Source: Edaphobacter aggregans DSM 19364 (GTDB lineage: Bacteria > Acidobacteriota > Terriglobia > Terriglobales > Acidobacteriaceae). Taken from it: a stretch of DNA of 64,000 bases. The stretch covers positions 1 through 64,000 of the forward strand of contig NZ_JQKI01000026.1 of assembly GCF_000745965.1 (NCBI RefSeq), read 5' to 3'. Below are positions 24,901-32,269 of this stretch, in pieces. Below the pieces are notes generated by a model that was not told where the DNA came from, did not search any database, and was given only the letters and a program-made list of their open reading frames with translations. Position 1 is the first letter of the stretch, and every line of letters begins with the position of its first letter. A program made the translations under genes and the position numbers.

Positions 24901-26426
24901 ACACCGGCTTCACCGGCACCAGCCTCTGGATCGACCCACAATCCGACACCTACGTCGTCCTCCTCTCGAACGCCGTCCACCCTCGCGGCAACACGCCTAT
25001 CTCCGCGCTGCGAGGACAGGTCGCAACGGCCGCCGCCCAGTCCCTCGGACTTCATCAGGCCCTGGCCAAAGAACCAGACACACCTGGCGGATGCATCGTG
25101 TCCAACGGCGCGTCCGGACCCTGTTTCCCTGAATCGGTGGGCACATACCGCAGTCCCGCGTCCACAGGCCTCATTTCACAGGCGGGCGCGACCCTCACCG
25201 GCATCGACGTCCTCGAATCCACCCGCTACGCCGCCCTCGCCGAAGCCGCAAAACGTCACAACAATCACCTCCGCCTCGGCATTCTCACCAACCAGTCCGG
25301 CCTCGACTCCCACGGCCACCGCACCATCGACCTCCTCGCCACCGAAGCCACAAAGGCCGTCCCCGGCCTGGAGCTAAAAGCCATCTTCTCCCCCGAGCAC
25401 GGCCTCTTCGGCACCAAGGACGAGGCCGGCATCTCCGGCGAAGTCGACCCCGCCACCCACATCTCCGTCACCTCGCTCTACGGCACCACTCCCGAGTCGC
25501 GTCACCCCACGCACGGCCAGCTCAAAGACCTCGACGCCGTCATCGTCGACCTCCAGGACGCCGGCGTCCGCTTCTACACCTACGAGGCCCAGACCGGATA
25601 CTTCGTCGAGGCCGCCGCCGCCGAAAAGCGCCTCGGCCATCAGCTCGAGATCATCGTCCTCGACCGCCCCAACATCATCGGCGGCCTCGCCGTCCAGGGC
25701 CCCGTCTCGGACGAGGGCCACGACTCCTACACCAACTACATGCCCCTGCCCATCCGCCACGGCATGACGCTCGGCGAGCTCGCCCGCTACATCAACGGCG
25801 AGCGCCGCCTGCCCTCCTCCACCTCACCCAACATACGCGAGCCCCTCGGCGCGCCCGTCACCGTCATCACCATGCAGAACTGGCAGCGCAGCATGTACTT
25901 CGACCAGACCGGCCTGCCCTGGACCAACCCTAGCCCCAATCTGCGCTCCGTCACCGCCGCCACGCTCTACCCCGGCGTCGCTCTGCTCGAGTCCACCAAT
26001 GTCTCCGTCGGTCGCGGCACCGCCGCGCCTTTCGAGAACATCGCCGCGCCCTACTTCGACACCCCCGCGCTCGCCTCCGCGCTCAACGCCCGCAAGATCC
26101 CCGGCGTCACCTTCTCCTCCTCCACCCTTACCATCGCCGAGGACGCCAACCACTACCCCTACCACGGCCAGACCATCCCCGCCGTCCACATCTCCCTCAC
26201 CGACCGCAACGCCCTCGACTCCCCCGAGCTCGGCATCGAGCTGCTCTTCGCCATCCAGCGGCTCTATCCCAAGCAGTTCAATCTCGACCGCGCCGCCCGC
26301 CTCCTCGTCAGCATCAACACCCTTCTGTCGCTCAAGAACGGCGACGACCCGCGCACCATCGTAAAGTCATGGCAGCCCGACCTCGACGCCTTCAAACAGC
26401 GACGCACCCCTTACCTGCTCTACTGA
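21948..26426 (+). CDS. Fusion protein: sodium:solute symporter + AmiE-like serine hydrolase + NamZ (DUF1343) muramidase
   Basis: One open frame of 1492 residues. Residues about 1-520 are an SSS-family symporter (SYFLADRSVPWWAIALSIVS, FEGGMTAVIWTDVVQMLLYI, SNLSAALNSLSS). Residues about 505-532 (VIASALLACLTLAPLASA) look like an embedded signal sequence. Residues about 600-1045 are a beta-lactamase-fold hydrolase with S669-x-x-K672 (ASLTK), YSDIN and GHTG. Residues about 1080-1492 are DUF1343/NamZ (GILTNQSGLD, FSPEHGLFG, DLQDAGVRFYTYEAQTGYF, PSPNLRSVTAATLYPGV). In Bacillus subtilis the MurNAc transporter MurP, amidase AmiE and exo-muramidase NamZ are separate products of one operon; here all three activities appear joined. 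No in-frame ATG or GTG separates the symporter from the hydrolase. A sequencing error removing a stop is the main alternative. Confidence 0.85.
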   Translation: MPVVASLHHLHAFDLVLIVAYLAGITLFGLRFRGGKDGAAKSLKSYFLADRSVPWWAIALSIVSAETSTLTIISVPGVAFTGDFGFLQIVLGYMIGRIVVAMLFLPRYFQGEMLTAYQLIDQRFGGTLHKTTAGLFLITRAAAEGVRVFAVSIVVAIAIGTGDVLSIAIITALTLLYTFEGGMTAVIWTDVVQMLLYIAGTIVAIITLGTHVPGGWQHIHTVASAAGKFRIFDFALNLSQTYTFWAGVLGGTFLTMASHGTDQLMVQRLLAGRNLSESRLALLSSGAVILLQFTLFLLIGAGLWIFYGGALTSGLTPDRLFPAFIVNEMPIGIAGLLIAAILAAAMSNLSAALNSLSSTTVVDFYMHWRPNADERERMMISRSSTVLWALVLFAIAVYSIQAGGKGHVVEIGLSIASVAYGALLGVFLLGTLTRTATERGAIAGLVVGFALNIALWLQPAPIHLTNVPLFGDTTLPRVAWTWYVLIGAAVTFLVGYLASKVFPKPRTPAGEKAVIASALLACLTLAPLASAQSLVDGTSRYPEASAQSLAEGASRYPKASALGISVAVNEKGLEPLGHSWVPHLRDGLIVAKVGSQDSKAAPDFSQVSTLINEAIAQHKLPGAVVVIGHNGKVVFHEAYGNRKVAGELSPDGSTAAEPMTEDTIFDMASLTKCLVTATAMMQLYEQGKFQFDDPVVKYLPEFAANGKDKVTIRELLTHYSGLPPDVSLKDPWGLAAPDKAEGIKRAMESKLDNPPGTKFVYSDINFITLGALVEKISGETLGVYAKNHIFAPLGMTETIFHPIYGYCGPNLSFSPPPYGHTEMEVKPLPPPRCSMSANSQQIVWILAKNPRVAPTAHDDESKDNPSANPDYDHLLRGTVHDPTTRRMGGVAGHAGVFSTAHDISLYAQALLDKLTRNTGPFPLKQFTLQLMTKPEQPATAQDGATIFTPDLQPTKGVATRGFGWDINSAFSRPRGSIFPIGSFGHTGFTGTSLWIDPQSDTYVVLLSNAVHPRGNTPISALRGQVATAAAQSLGLHQALAKEPDTPGGCIVSNGASGPCFPESVGTYRSPASTGLISQAGATLTGIDVLESTRYAALAEAAKRHNNHLRLGILTNQSGLDSHGHRTIDLLATEATKAVPGLELKAIFSPEHGLFGTKDEAGISGEVDPATHISVTSLYGTTPESRHPTHGQLKDLDAVIVDLQDAGVRFYTYEAQTGYFVEAAAAEKRLGHQLEIIVLDRPNIIGGLAVQGPVSDEGHDSYTNYMPLPIRHGMTLGELARYINGERRLPSSTSPNIREPLGAPVTVITMQNWQRSMYFDQTGLPWTNPSPNLRSVTAATLYPGVALLESTNVSVGRGTAAPFENIAAPYFDTPALASALNARKIPGVTFSSSTLTIAEDANHYPYHGQTIPAVHISLTDRNALDSPELGIELLFAIQRLYPKQFNLDRAARLLVSINTLLSLKNGDDPRTIVKSWQPDLDAFKQRRTPYLLY
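23540..23720 (+). repeat. Intergenic-type repeat translated as a protein linker
   Basis: Within the fusion gene, the DNA at 23540-23720 has hairpin units such as CCCCAAGGCTTCAGCCTTGGG and AGGGGCTTGAGCCCCTGG, plus a duplicated SRYPEASAQSLAEG-type coding block. These units look like the dispersed GC-rich repeats seen between genes elsewhere in this window (for example the CCAGGGCTTTAGCCCTGG hairpin at 29362-29379). Here they encode roughly residues 531-590, between the symporter and hydrolase domains, in frame. Confidence 0.65.
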
Positions 26427-26554
26427 CCGCCCCGCGCCAAGAGTACCCACCTCGCTAACTTGTGCGCACAAATTCACGACACCGTGCGTATTCCTGCATC
26501 AAAATAGAGGGACCTCCTTCGATAGAAGGATCTGTTTCCCGAGAGGGGATCCTC

Positions 26555-27229
26555 ATGCCGCGCATCAACTTCCAACAGCAGCTCATCGCCCTCAAAGACA
26601 AGCTCCTCGCCATGGCTGCGCTCTCGCAGCAGGCGCTCTCGCTCGCCCTTGAGGCCTATCTCACCGGAAATCTCGGCCTCTGCGAGCACGTCAAGGAGAT
26701 CGAGGCCGCCATCAATGCCGCCGAGACCAACGTCGATGAGTTCGCCTACGACCTCCTCGCCAAAGAGCAGCCCATGGCCATCGACCTCCGCTTCATCCTC
26801 GCCGTCATCAAGATCAACAGCGACCTCGAGCGCATCGGCGACCAGGCCTCCAACATCGCCCATCGCGCCCAAGCCCTGGCCAGCATCCCCCAGATCGAGC
26901 TCCCCATCGACATCCCAGACATGGGCGAGAAGGTCGGCGTCATGATCCGCTCCGCCATCCAGTCCCTGCTCGAGGCCGACGCCCGCCTCGCCGAACAGGT
27001 CCTCGCCATGGACGACGAGATCGACGACCTGAACCGCATCGTGCAGGACGATATGGTCGATCTCATGCAGCAGCAGCCCGTGATCAGCGAGCAGGCCCTC
27101 AACGCCATCCTCGTCTCGCGCAACCTCGAGCGCTGTGCCGATCACGCGACCAACATCGCCGAGGACGTCATCTTCTGGGTCCGCGGCTCCGACGTGCGCC
27201 ACAAGTTGTCCCTCGCCCAAGCCGACTAG
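26555..27229 (+). CDS. phoU: Phosphate signalling protein PhoU
   Basis: 224 residues made of two PhoU helical repeats. Each has the E/D-rich metal-binding pattern (VKEIEAAINAAETNVDEFAY and LAMDDEIDDLNRIVQDDMVD) with the paired arginine motif LERIGDQASNIAHRA and LERCADHATNIAEDVIFWV. It dampens phosphate uptake and PhoR signalling by binding the Pst system. The ATG at 26555 is chosen because the family begins MPR..F; the frame is open further upstream without a start. No pstSCAB or phoBR genes are adjacent. It lies between the transporter fusion and the reductase leader. Confidence 0.95.
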   Translation: MPRINFQQQLIALKDKLLAMAALSQQALSLALEAYLTGNLGLCEHVKEIEAAINAAETNVDEFAYDLLAKEQPMAIDLRFILAVIKINSDLERIGDQASNIAHRAQALASIPQIELPIDIPDMGEKVGVMIRSAIQSLLEADARLAEQVLAMDDEIDDLNRIVQDDMVDLMQQQPVISEQALNAILVSRNLERCADHATNIAEDVIFWVRGSDVRHKLSLAQAD

Positions 27230-27241
27230 CTCTCACAACCC

Positions 27242-27270
27242 TTGACTCGCACTCAGATGCCGTCTAACCT
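27242..27270 (+). promoter_or_regulatory. Predicted promoter for the cysteine leader and sulfite/nitrite reductase
   Basis: TTGACT (27242-27247) and TAACCT (27265-27270) are separated by 17 bases, matching the -35 and -10 of a vegetative promoter (5/6 and 3/6 to consensus). Counting 7 bases past the -10 puts the likely first transcribed base at A27278, which is the A of the leader ATG. The leader would then be translated from a leaderless mRNA. Confidence 0.6.
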
Positions 27271-27277
27271 TGAAGCA

Positions 27278-27364
27278 ATGGCAGTCGACCGCACCTTCGT
27301 CACCTCCGTTTGTCGCATGTGTTGTTGCGACCGGGTGCGCTGTCGCCTTTGCCCCGCTTCGTAG
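27278..27364 (+). CDS. Cysteine-rich leader peptide (putative attenuator peptide)
   Basis: A 28-codon frame, ATG 27278 to TAG 27362-27364. The peptide has six cysteines: residue 12, three in a row at 15-17, then 22 and 25, with arginines between them (VCRMCCCDRVRCRLCPAS). Such a cluster is hard to explain by chance in a frame that also fits a leaderless start. Cysteine-rich leaderless short frames are known in mycobacteria as cysteine-responsive attenuators upstream of sulfur genes. Here a terminator hairpin (27413-27443) and a siroheme reductase gene follow. An alternative in-frame ATG at 27257 would add seven codons but falls inside the predicted promoter. Proposed role: ribosomes stall at Cys codons when Cys-tRNA is scarce, allowing read-through into the reductase. 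This is inference. Confidence 0.6.
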   Translation: MAVDRTFVTSVCRMCCCDRVRCRLCPAS

Positions 27365-27412
27365 ACTCGAACACCTTCGAGCTACCGAGCACCACAAGCA
27401 AAGCCGCCATCG

Positions 27413-27443
27413 CCCACTCACTCCGAGTGGGATTTTTATTTCT
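27413..27443 (+). terminator. Intrinsic terminator between leader peptide and reductase
   Basis: CCCACTC (27413-27419), loop ACTCC, GAGTGGG (27425-27431), then ATTTTTATTTCT. The hairpin ends about 27 bases before the reductase ATG, so it must be bypassed for the gene to be expressed. A smaller hairpin CTCGAA/TTCGAG (27366-27381) starts just after the leader stop codon. A possible competing pairing is ACTCG (27365-27369) with CGAGT (27424-27428). Confidence 0.8.
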
Positions 27444-27469
27444 ATCCCCATCCACACCCAAAGGATTCC

Positions 27470-29200
27470 ATGATGTCCACCACCCCGACGCCCCCCGCTC
27501 TCAAAGAGACCAAGGCCCAGCGCTCCGAGCGACTCAAGCTCGCCAAGAACCCCTGGGAGGCCTGGGACGAGGTCCGCGAGTTCGCCCGCAACGGCCGCGA
27601 CACCGTCCTGCCCGAGTGGACCGGGCTCTACTTCAAGTGGTGGGGCGTCTATACCCAGGGCGACGGCAAGGGCGTCACCGGCGGAGCCAACGGCGAAGGC
27701 AAGGCCACAGAGTACTTCATGATGCGCATCGGCCTTCCCAACGGCCTGCTCACCTCCCAGCAGACCCGCGTCATCGGCCAGCTCGCCAAAAAGTACGCCA
27801 ACAATCTCGCCGACATCACCACGCGCCAGAACATCCAGCTCCACTGGCTCACCCTCTCCGGCCTCGTCGATGTCGTCGACGCCCTCACCGCCGTCGGCCT
27901 CTCGCCCAAGGGAGCCTGCGGCGACGTCGTCCGCAACGTCACCGGCTGCCCACTCGCAGGCCTCGACCACGAGGAGATCATCGACGCCTCGCCTCTCGCC
28001 GTCGAGATCGCGCACCACCTCACCGCCAACCCCGAGTTCTACAACCTGCCCCGCAAGTTCAAGATCTCCGTCACCGGCTGCCCCGTCTGGTGCACCTATC
28101 CTGAGATCAACGACGTCGCCCTCACCGCCATCAAGCGCACCGTCGACGGAGTCGAAGAGATCGGCTACACCCTGCGCGTCGGCGGCGGCCTCTCGACCGA
28201 GCCCCACATCTCCGAGCGCATCCCCGCCTTCATCCCGCAGGACAAAGCCCTCGAGGTCGTCACCGCCGTCGTCCGCATCTTCCGCGAGCAGACCGACCTT
28301 CGCGAGAACCGCGCCCGCGCCCGCATCAAGTACCTCTTCATGCGCCACGGCTGGACCGCCGAGTCCATGCTCGCCGCCATCGAAGAAAAGCTCGGCTACA
28401 AGCTCGACCCCAATCCCGTCTCCGCCGACAACCCGCCCGCCGACATCTACCGCGACCACATCGGCATCCGCCCGCAGCGCCAGCCCGGCCTGAGCAGTGT
28501 CGGAGCCTCGGTGCTCAACGGCCGTCTCTCGGGCGACCAGCTCATCCGGCTCGCCGACCTCGCCGACAAGTACGGCAACGGCAGCCTCCGCGCCACCATC
28601 GGCCAGAACATCCTCATCGTCAACGTGCCCGACCGCGAGACCGCCGGCCTCGTCGTCGAGCTCAACACCCTCGGCCTCAACGTCGACGTCTCCCCCTTCT
28701 GGCGCGGAGCCATCGCCTGCACCGGAACCGAGTTCTGCAAGCTCGCCATCGCCGAGACCAAGGGCTTCAATACCTGGCTCGTGTCCGAGCTCGAAGAGCG
28801 CCTCCCCGGCTTCGACCAGCAGATCCGCCTCCACGTCACCGGCTGCACCAACTCCTGCGGCCAGCACTGGATCGCCGACATCGGCCTCGAAGGCAAAAAG
28901 ATCAAGAAGGACGGCCAGCAGGTCGACGCCTTCTTCTTCTGCGTCGGAGGCTCCATCGGCAAGTACGCCCGGCCCGCGCGCCCACTCGGCTACCGCGCCG
29001 CCGCCACCGACGTGCCTGCCGCCATCGAGCGTCTGCTGAACGGCTACCTCGCCTCACGCACCGAAGGCGAAGACCTCCGCCACTACTTCGACCGCACCGA
29101 CGACGCAACGCTCCGCGCACAACTCGCAGGCGAAGTCATCGAACCAGTCGAGCGCGACGCCCCACCCGTAGGTGCAGGCCGCTTCGCCCCGGGCGAATGA
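27470..29200 (+). CDS. Siroheme sulfite/nitrite reductase (ferredoxin type)
   Basis: 576 residues with two ferredoxin-like half domains (NIR_SIR_ferr) alternating with two NIR_SIR domains. The 4Fe-4S/siroheme cysteines are C417 and C423 (CTGTEFC) and C459 and C463 (CTNSC). Other typical strings are TTRQNIQLHWLTLSGL and GCPLAGLDHEEIIDASPLA. It performs six-electron reduction of sulfite or nitrite with ferredoxin. Sequence alone does not tell which; homologues are named both NirA and Sir. The cysteine-rich leader upstream favours sulfite reduction for cysteine synthesis. Siroheme genes lie at 30874-32267. AAGGA lies 5 bases before the ATG. Confidence 0.92.
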   Translation: MMSTTPTPPALKETKAQRSERLKLAKNPWEAWDEVREFARNGRDTVLPEWTGLYFKWWGVYTQGDGKGVTGGANGEGKATEYFMMRIGLPNGLLTSQQTRVIGQLAKKYANNLADITTRQNIQLHWLTLSGLVDVVDALTAVGLSPKGACGDVVRNVTGCPLAGLDHEEIIDASPLAVEIAHHLTANPEFYNLPRKFKISVTGCPVWCTYPEINDVALTAIKRTVDGVEEIGYTLRVGGGLSTEPHISERIPAFIPQDKALEVVTAVVRIFREQTDLRENRARARIKYLFMRHGWTAESMLAAIEEKLGYKLDPNPVSADNPPADIYRDHIGIRPQRQPGLSSVGASVLNGRLSGDQLIRLADLADKYGNGSLRATIGQNILIVNVPDRETAGLVVELNTLGLNVDVSPFWRGAIACTGTEFCKLAIAETKGFNTWLVSELEERLPGFDQQIRLHVTGCTNSCGQHWIADIGLEGKKIKKDGQQVDAFFFCVGGSIGKYARPARPLGYRAAATDVPAAIERLLNGYLASRTEGEDLRHYFDRTDDATLRAQLAGEVIEPVERDAPPVGAGRFAPGE

Positions 29201-29264
29201 TCCTCTCCTGAAACGAAGTCATTGTGTGGATAGCGACCGTTGCTTCTCTTCTGTGGAGCGACAG

Positions 29265-29380
29265 TTGCTTCTGAGGTAGAGCAAAGCTCAATCCGCATCT
29301 CGCATTTGCTTCTGAGGTAGAGCAAGCTCAACCCGCATCTTGCATTTGCTTCTGAGGTAGGCCAGGGCTTTAGCCCTGGT
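29265..29380. repeat. Short tandem repeat array and GC hairpin
   Basis: The string TTGCTTCTGAGGTAG occurs three times, at 29265, 29306 and 29346, in units of 41 and 40 bases (…AGCAAGCTCAACCCGCATCT…). The third unit runs into CCAGGGC-TTTA-GCCCTGG (29362-29379). A string CATTCTGAGCCGAAGGCGAA follows at 29402. No gene is present in 29201-29516; the region looks like dispersed intergenic repeats typical of these genomes. Confidence 0.7.
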
Positions 29381-29516
29381 CCACGCGCCCCCTCCACCCG
29401 TCATTCTGAGCCGAAGGCGAAGAATCCCTGTATTTCCCCATGCGGCCGACCAGCCAGGGGGCTGTCAGAGGATGCTGAAAAAACTCGCCGCCTTGAAGGG
29501 GCGCGCCGCTCTCTGC

Positions 29517-29990
29517 CTAGTTGATCACTGCAACTCGATCCTCGACAGGCTGAACGTACTCCGCGACCCGCTTGATCATGTCCGCCGGATGGATCGGCTT
29601 GCTCACGATCGTGTAATCCCGTCCCATCTCACGCGCCTTCACCAGAAGGTCGACCGTCGCGGCCTGTCCGGAAAACAACAGGACCTTGCACGACGGAACC
29701 ACTCTTTCAACAGTAAGCGCCAGGTCGATACCCGTCATCCCAGGCATGATCACATCGGTAATTAAAAGTCTTGGCCGATGCTCGCGAGCCAACTCGAGGG
29801 CGCTCTTTCCGGCATACGCAGACTTTGTCCGATAGCCACTCTTCGAAAGAATCATCGCCAGCGTATCTGCGATGACCGGTTCATCATCGACAACAAGAAC
29901 ATCAAGCCGGCGCTGCCCCTCTCGCACCTCCGAGTCATCCAGGGGCACATCTTTGAGCGGAACGATTTGGCTATGGACTATGCGGTTCAT
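29517..29990 (-). CDS. Stand-alone response-regulator receiver protein
   Basis: 157 residues, a single CheY-like receiver without output domain. The acidic pocket is in LDVLVVDDEPVIADTLAMIL, the phospho-acceptor Asp in LLITDVIMPGMTGIDLAL, the switch Ser in VLLFSGQA and the conserved Lys in IVSKPIHPADMI. A 30-residue N-terminal extension carries no known motif. With no kinase adjacent, its partner is unknown. It could be the target of the orphan propeller kinase at 7-10.6 kb or another kinase. It is convergent with the reductase gene and divergent from the small hypothetical gene at 30174. Confidence 0.9.
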   Translation of the reverse strand: MNRIVHSQIVPLKDVPLDDSEVREGQRRLDVLVVDDEPVIADTLAMILSKSGYRTKSAYAGKSALELAREHRPRLLITDVIMPGMTGIDLALTVERVVPSCKVLLFSGQAATVDLLVKAREMGRDYTIVSKPIHPADMIKRVAEYVQPVEDRVAVIN

Positions 29991-30173
29991 TCAAAATAAC
30001 CTCAGCGACCACCCTATCAAGTACCGCCTGATACGGGTTAACTCTTTTAAATCTGTCGTTTACAGGAAAGTTTAAGTTCGTCAACCCGACGAGCTTGCGC
30101 TGCATCTGAATTGGAGTTACATTGCTGTCACGTTTGCGTCACGTTAGTGAAAGGATTACGCAAGGAGAACCTT

Positions 30174-30482
30174 ATGGGCGATCACGAAGAAACAGGCCCT
30201 AAGCCGATGCGGTTTGAATCCATCCTCCAAGCCCACGTCCCCAAAGGACGAGAGGGAAAACACAAGAAGATCATTACCCAGCTCCTGAGCGACATCGGAC
30301 ACCTGCCGGAAGGTTCGGCCCTCAAAATTCCACTCGTAGAGCTTCCCGACTCCAAAGAAAACATCCGTTCCGCGTTAAGCCGCGCAGGCCGCCAGAAAAA
30401 CCTCGATCTGGCAACCTCCAGCAATGAGCACCACCTCTTCGTGTGGAAAAACCCGCCGAGGGACACCTCAACCGACGACTAG
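30174..30482 (+). CDS. Hypothetical protein (102 residues)
   Basis: The family was not recognised. A strong AAGGAGA ribosome-binding site precedes the ATG at 30174. The product is polar and basic: PKPMRFESILQAHVPKGREG, KHKKIITQLLSDIGHLPEGS, then LPDSKENIRSALSRAGRQKN and a C-terminal HHLFVWKNPP. The middle could be a small nucleic-acid-binding fold, since LSRAGRQKNLDLATSSNEHH resembles the end of a winged helix or beta-sheet domain, but this is a guess. It is divergent from the receiver gene and has a terminator about 100 bases downstream. There is no signal peptide or membrane segment. Confidence 0.75.
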   Translation: MGDHEETGPKPMRFESILQAHVPKGREGKHKKIITQLLSDIGHLPEGSALKIPLVELPDSKENIRSALSRAGRQKNLDLATSSNEHHLFVWKNPPRDTSTDD

Positions 30483-30583
30483 AATATCTGTCAAGAGGCA
30501 GGTTGGCGTAAATTAATGTATCCAAAAGAGATAGAGTTGCCGATCTATTTCCCTCCATTCGGTAAAATAGAAACAGAACCAAA

Positions 30584-30612
30584 GAGAGGCTCCAGGAGGT
30601 GGAGCCTCTCTT
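30584..30612. terminator. Intrinsic terminator
   Basis: GAGAGGCTCC (30584-30593) and GGAGCCTCTC (30601-30610) form a perfect 10-bp stem with a 7-base loop. A-rich sequence precedes it and TTCATTT follows, so it may work for the 30174 gene on the plus strand. Confidence 0.75.
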
Positions 30613-30873
30613 CATTTGATCTAAATCAAGCCAAATGAAGACTTTACTCTCCGTGGACCCGTCGCTTCAATAACTTAGCGTAAGAGTACCAACCTATCTT
30701 TCCTGTTTTGAATACTTTGCGCAATTTCCGAGGAGGGTGGCAGTCAACACGCGATGCCCAGCGAATGACCACCGGACGCCCGTCGTCGTCACCGGGCGCA
30801 TGCCTGAGTCGTTACACGCCCGAAGAATCGTCACCCGAGTCGGGGAATCTATGATCGAGATGGAGCGTTAGCA
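30613..30873. other. Region upstream of siroheme genes, no gene recognised
   Basis: AT-rich at the left and GC-rich at the right. A 28-codon frame from about 30764 has one cysteine only, so there is no copy of the cysteine leader here. The promoter of the precorrin-2 dehydrogenase gene should be here but no convincing -35/-10 pair was picked out. Confidence 0.4.
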
Positions 30874-31515
30874 ATGTCCCTGTTTCCGATCTTCCTCAAG
30901 CTCACCGGCCGCCCTTGCGTCGTCATCGGCGCCGGCCATCTCGCCGAGTCGAAGATCACCTCTCTGCGCTCCGCCGACGCCGCCGTCACCGTCATCGCTC
31001 CCGAGGTCAGCGCCGCCATCGCCGAGCAGGCCGCCGCCGGCGAGCTCACGCTCCATCAACGCGCCTACCAGCCGGGCGACCTCGCCGGAGCCTTCCTCGT
31101 CGTCGCCGCCACCAACTCGCCGGCCGTCAACCGTGCCGTCTTCGCCGAAGCCACCGCCACCGGCGTCCTGTGCAACGCCGTCGACGACCCGCCTTTCTGC
31201 GACTTCTACTTCCCCTCCGTCGTCCGCCGCGGAGACCTGCAGATCGCCATCTCCACCGCCGGCAACTCGCCCGCCCTCGCCCAGCAGCTCCGCAAAGAAC
31301 TAAACGAGCAGCTTCCGCTCGACCTCGGCGACTGGCTCGCCGACCTCGGCAACCTCCGCCGCGAGGTCGTCGCCGCCGAGCCCCTCAACGAGCAACGCCG
31401 CCGCCTCCTTCACGAACTGGCCCAGCGCCAGGTCTGCAGCTACGACCGGTGTCCTTCGCGCCTCCTCGCACGCGAACACGCTCTGACCAACCCATTACCA
31501 ACGGAGAAGGCGTGA
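30874..31515 (+). CDS. Precorrin-2 dehydrogenase / sirohydrochlorin ferrochelatase (CysG N-terminal type)
   Basis: 213 residues, about the size of the N-terminal half of CysG or of yeast Met8p. The NAD-binding motif VVIGAGHLAESKITSL is at the start (residues 16-31), followed by DPPFCDFYFPSVVRRGDLQI and ISTAGNSPALAQQLRKEL, all standard for the family. It oxidises precorrin-2 to sirohydrochlorin and probably inserts iron, giving siroheme for the reductase at 27.5 kb. Its stop overlaps the GTG start of cobA by 4 bases (GTGA), so the two are translationally coupled. Confidence 0.93.
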   Translation: MSLFPIFLKLTGRPCVVIGAGHLAESKITSLRSADAAVTVIAPEVSAAIAEQAAAGELTLHQRAYQPGDLAGAFLVVAATNSPAVNRAVFAEATATGVLCNAVDDPPFCDFYFPSVVRRGDLQIAISTAGNSPALAQQLRKELNEQLPLDLGDWLADLGNLRREVVAAEPLNEQRRRLLHELAQRQVCSYDRCPSRLLAREHALTNPLPTEKA

Positions 31516-32267
31516 TCTCGATCCCCGACGCTGAAGCCGGCCACGTCTACCTCGTCGGAGCAGGCCCCGGCGATCCCGCGCTCCTCACCCTGCGCGCCGC
31601 CCACCTGCTCAAGACCGCCGACGTCATCCTCCCCGACGACCTCGTCTCCGACGAGATCCTCGCCCTCTCGAGCCCCACCGCCCTGATCATCCCCGTCGGC
31701 AAGCGCTGCGGCCAGCCGCGCATCACCCAGGCCGGCATCCACGAACTCCTCCTCGAACACTCGAGCAACGGCTCCTCCGTCGTTCGACTCAAATCCGGCG
31801 ACCCGCTCGTATTCGGCCGCGCCGCCGAAGAGATCGCCTTCCTCCGCGAGCACGCCATCCCCTTCGAGATCGTTCCCGGCATCACCGCCGCCTTCGCCGT
31901 CGCCGCCACGCTCGAGACGCCGCTCACCGACCGCACCCGCGCCTCCAAGCTCATCCTCGCCACCGCGCACCACGCCGCCGGCAAGCTCTCCCTCACGCCC
32001 AGCTGGTCCGGAGCCTTCCCCAACGAGGCCACGCTCGTCATCTACATGCCCGGCCGCCACTTCGAAGCCCTCGCCCAGGACCTCATCGCCTCCGGCATCC
32101 CGCCCACGACTCCCTGCACCGCCGTCTCCAAGGCCTCAACCCCTAACGAGCGCATCCACACCACCACCCTCGCCACGCTCGCGAGCGCCGACGTAGGCCC
32201 CGCCCCCGTCATCCTTCTCATCGGCCCCGCTATCGCGCAGCAGACCTCGCAGCAACCGGCTGGCTGA
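31512..32267 (+). CDS. cobA: Uroporphyrinogen-III C-methyltransferase
   Basis: 251 residues. SAM-dependent methyltransferase that turns uroporphyrinogen III into precorrin-2. Motifs include VYLVGAGPGDPALLTLRAAH (P-loop-like SAM site), VILPDDLVSDEIL, VVRLKSGDPLVFGRAAEEI and the VPGITAAFAVAATLETPLTDR region, all in usual places. The start is GTG at 31512, overlapping the previous stop, with GGAGAAGG a few bases upstream. Together with the preceding gene it forms a two-gene siroheme operon. The 3' end runs into the minus-strand hydrolase remnant. Confidence 0.94.
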   Translation: MISIPDAEAGHVYLVGAGPGDPALLTLRAAHLLKTADVILPDDLVSDEILALSSPTALIIPVGKRCGQPRITQAGIHELLLEHSSNGSSVVRLKSGDPLVFGRAAEEIAFLREHAIPFEIVPGITAAFAVAATLETPLTDRTRASKLILATAHHAAGKLSLTPSWSGAFPNEATLVIYMPGRHFEALAQDLIASGIPPTTPCTAVSKASTPNERIHTTTLATLASADVGPAPVILLIGPAIAQQTSQQPAG

Positions 32268-32269
32268 GA

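Noticed and set aside
27233..28867. 544-codon minus-strand frame opposite the reductase
   Set aside because: Low-complexity shadow frame; the plus-strand gene has the iron-sulfur cysteines and the regulatory leader.
30764..30850. Second cysteine leader before the siroheme genes
   Set aside because: The short frame there has one cysteine and no terminator follows, so it does not match the attenuator seen at 27.3 kb.
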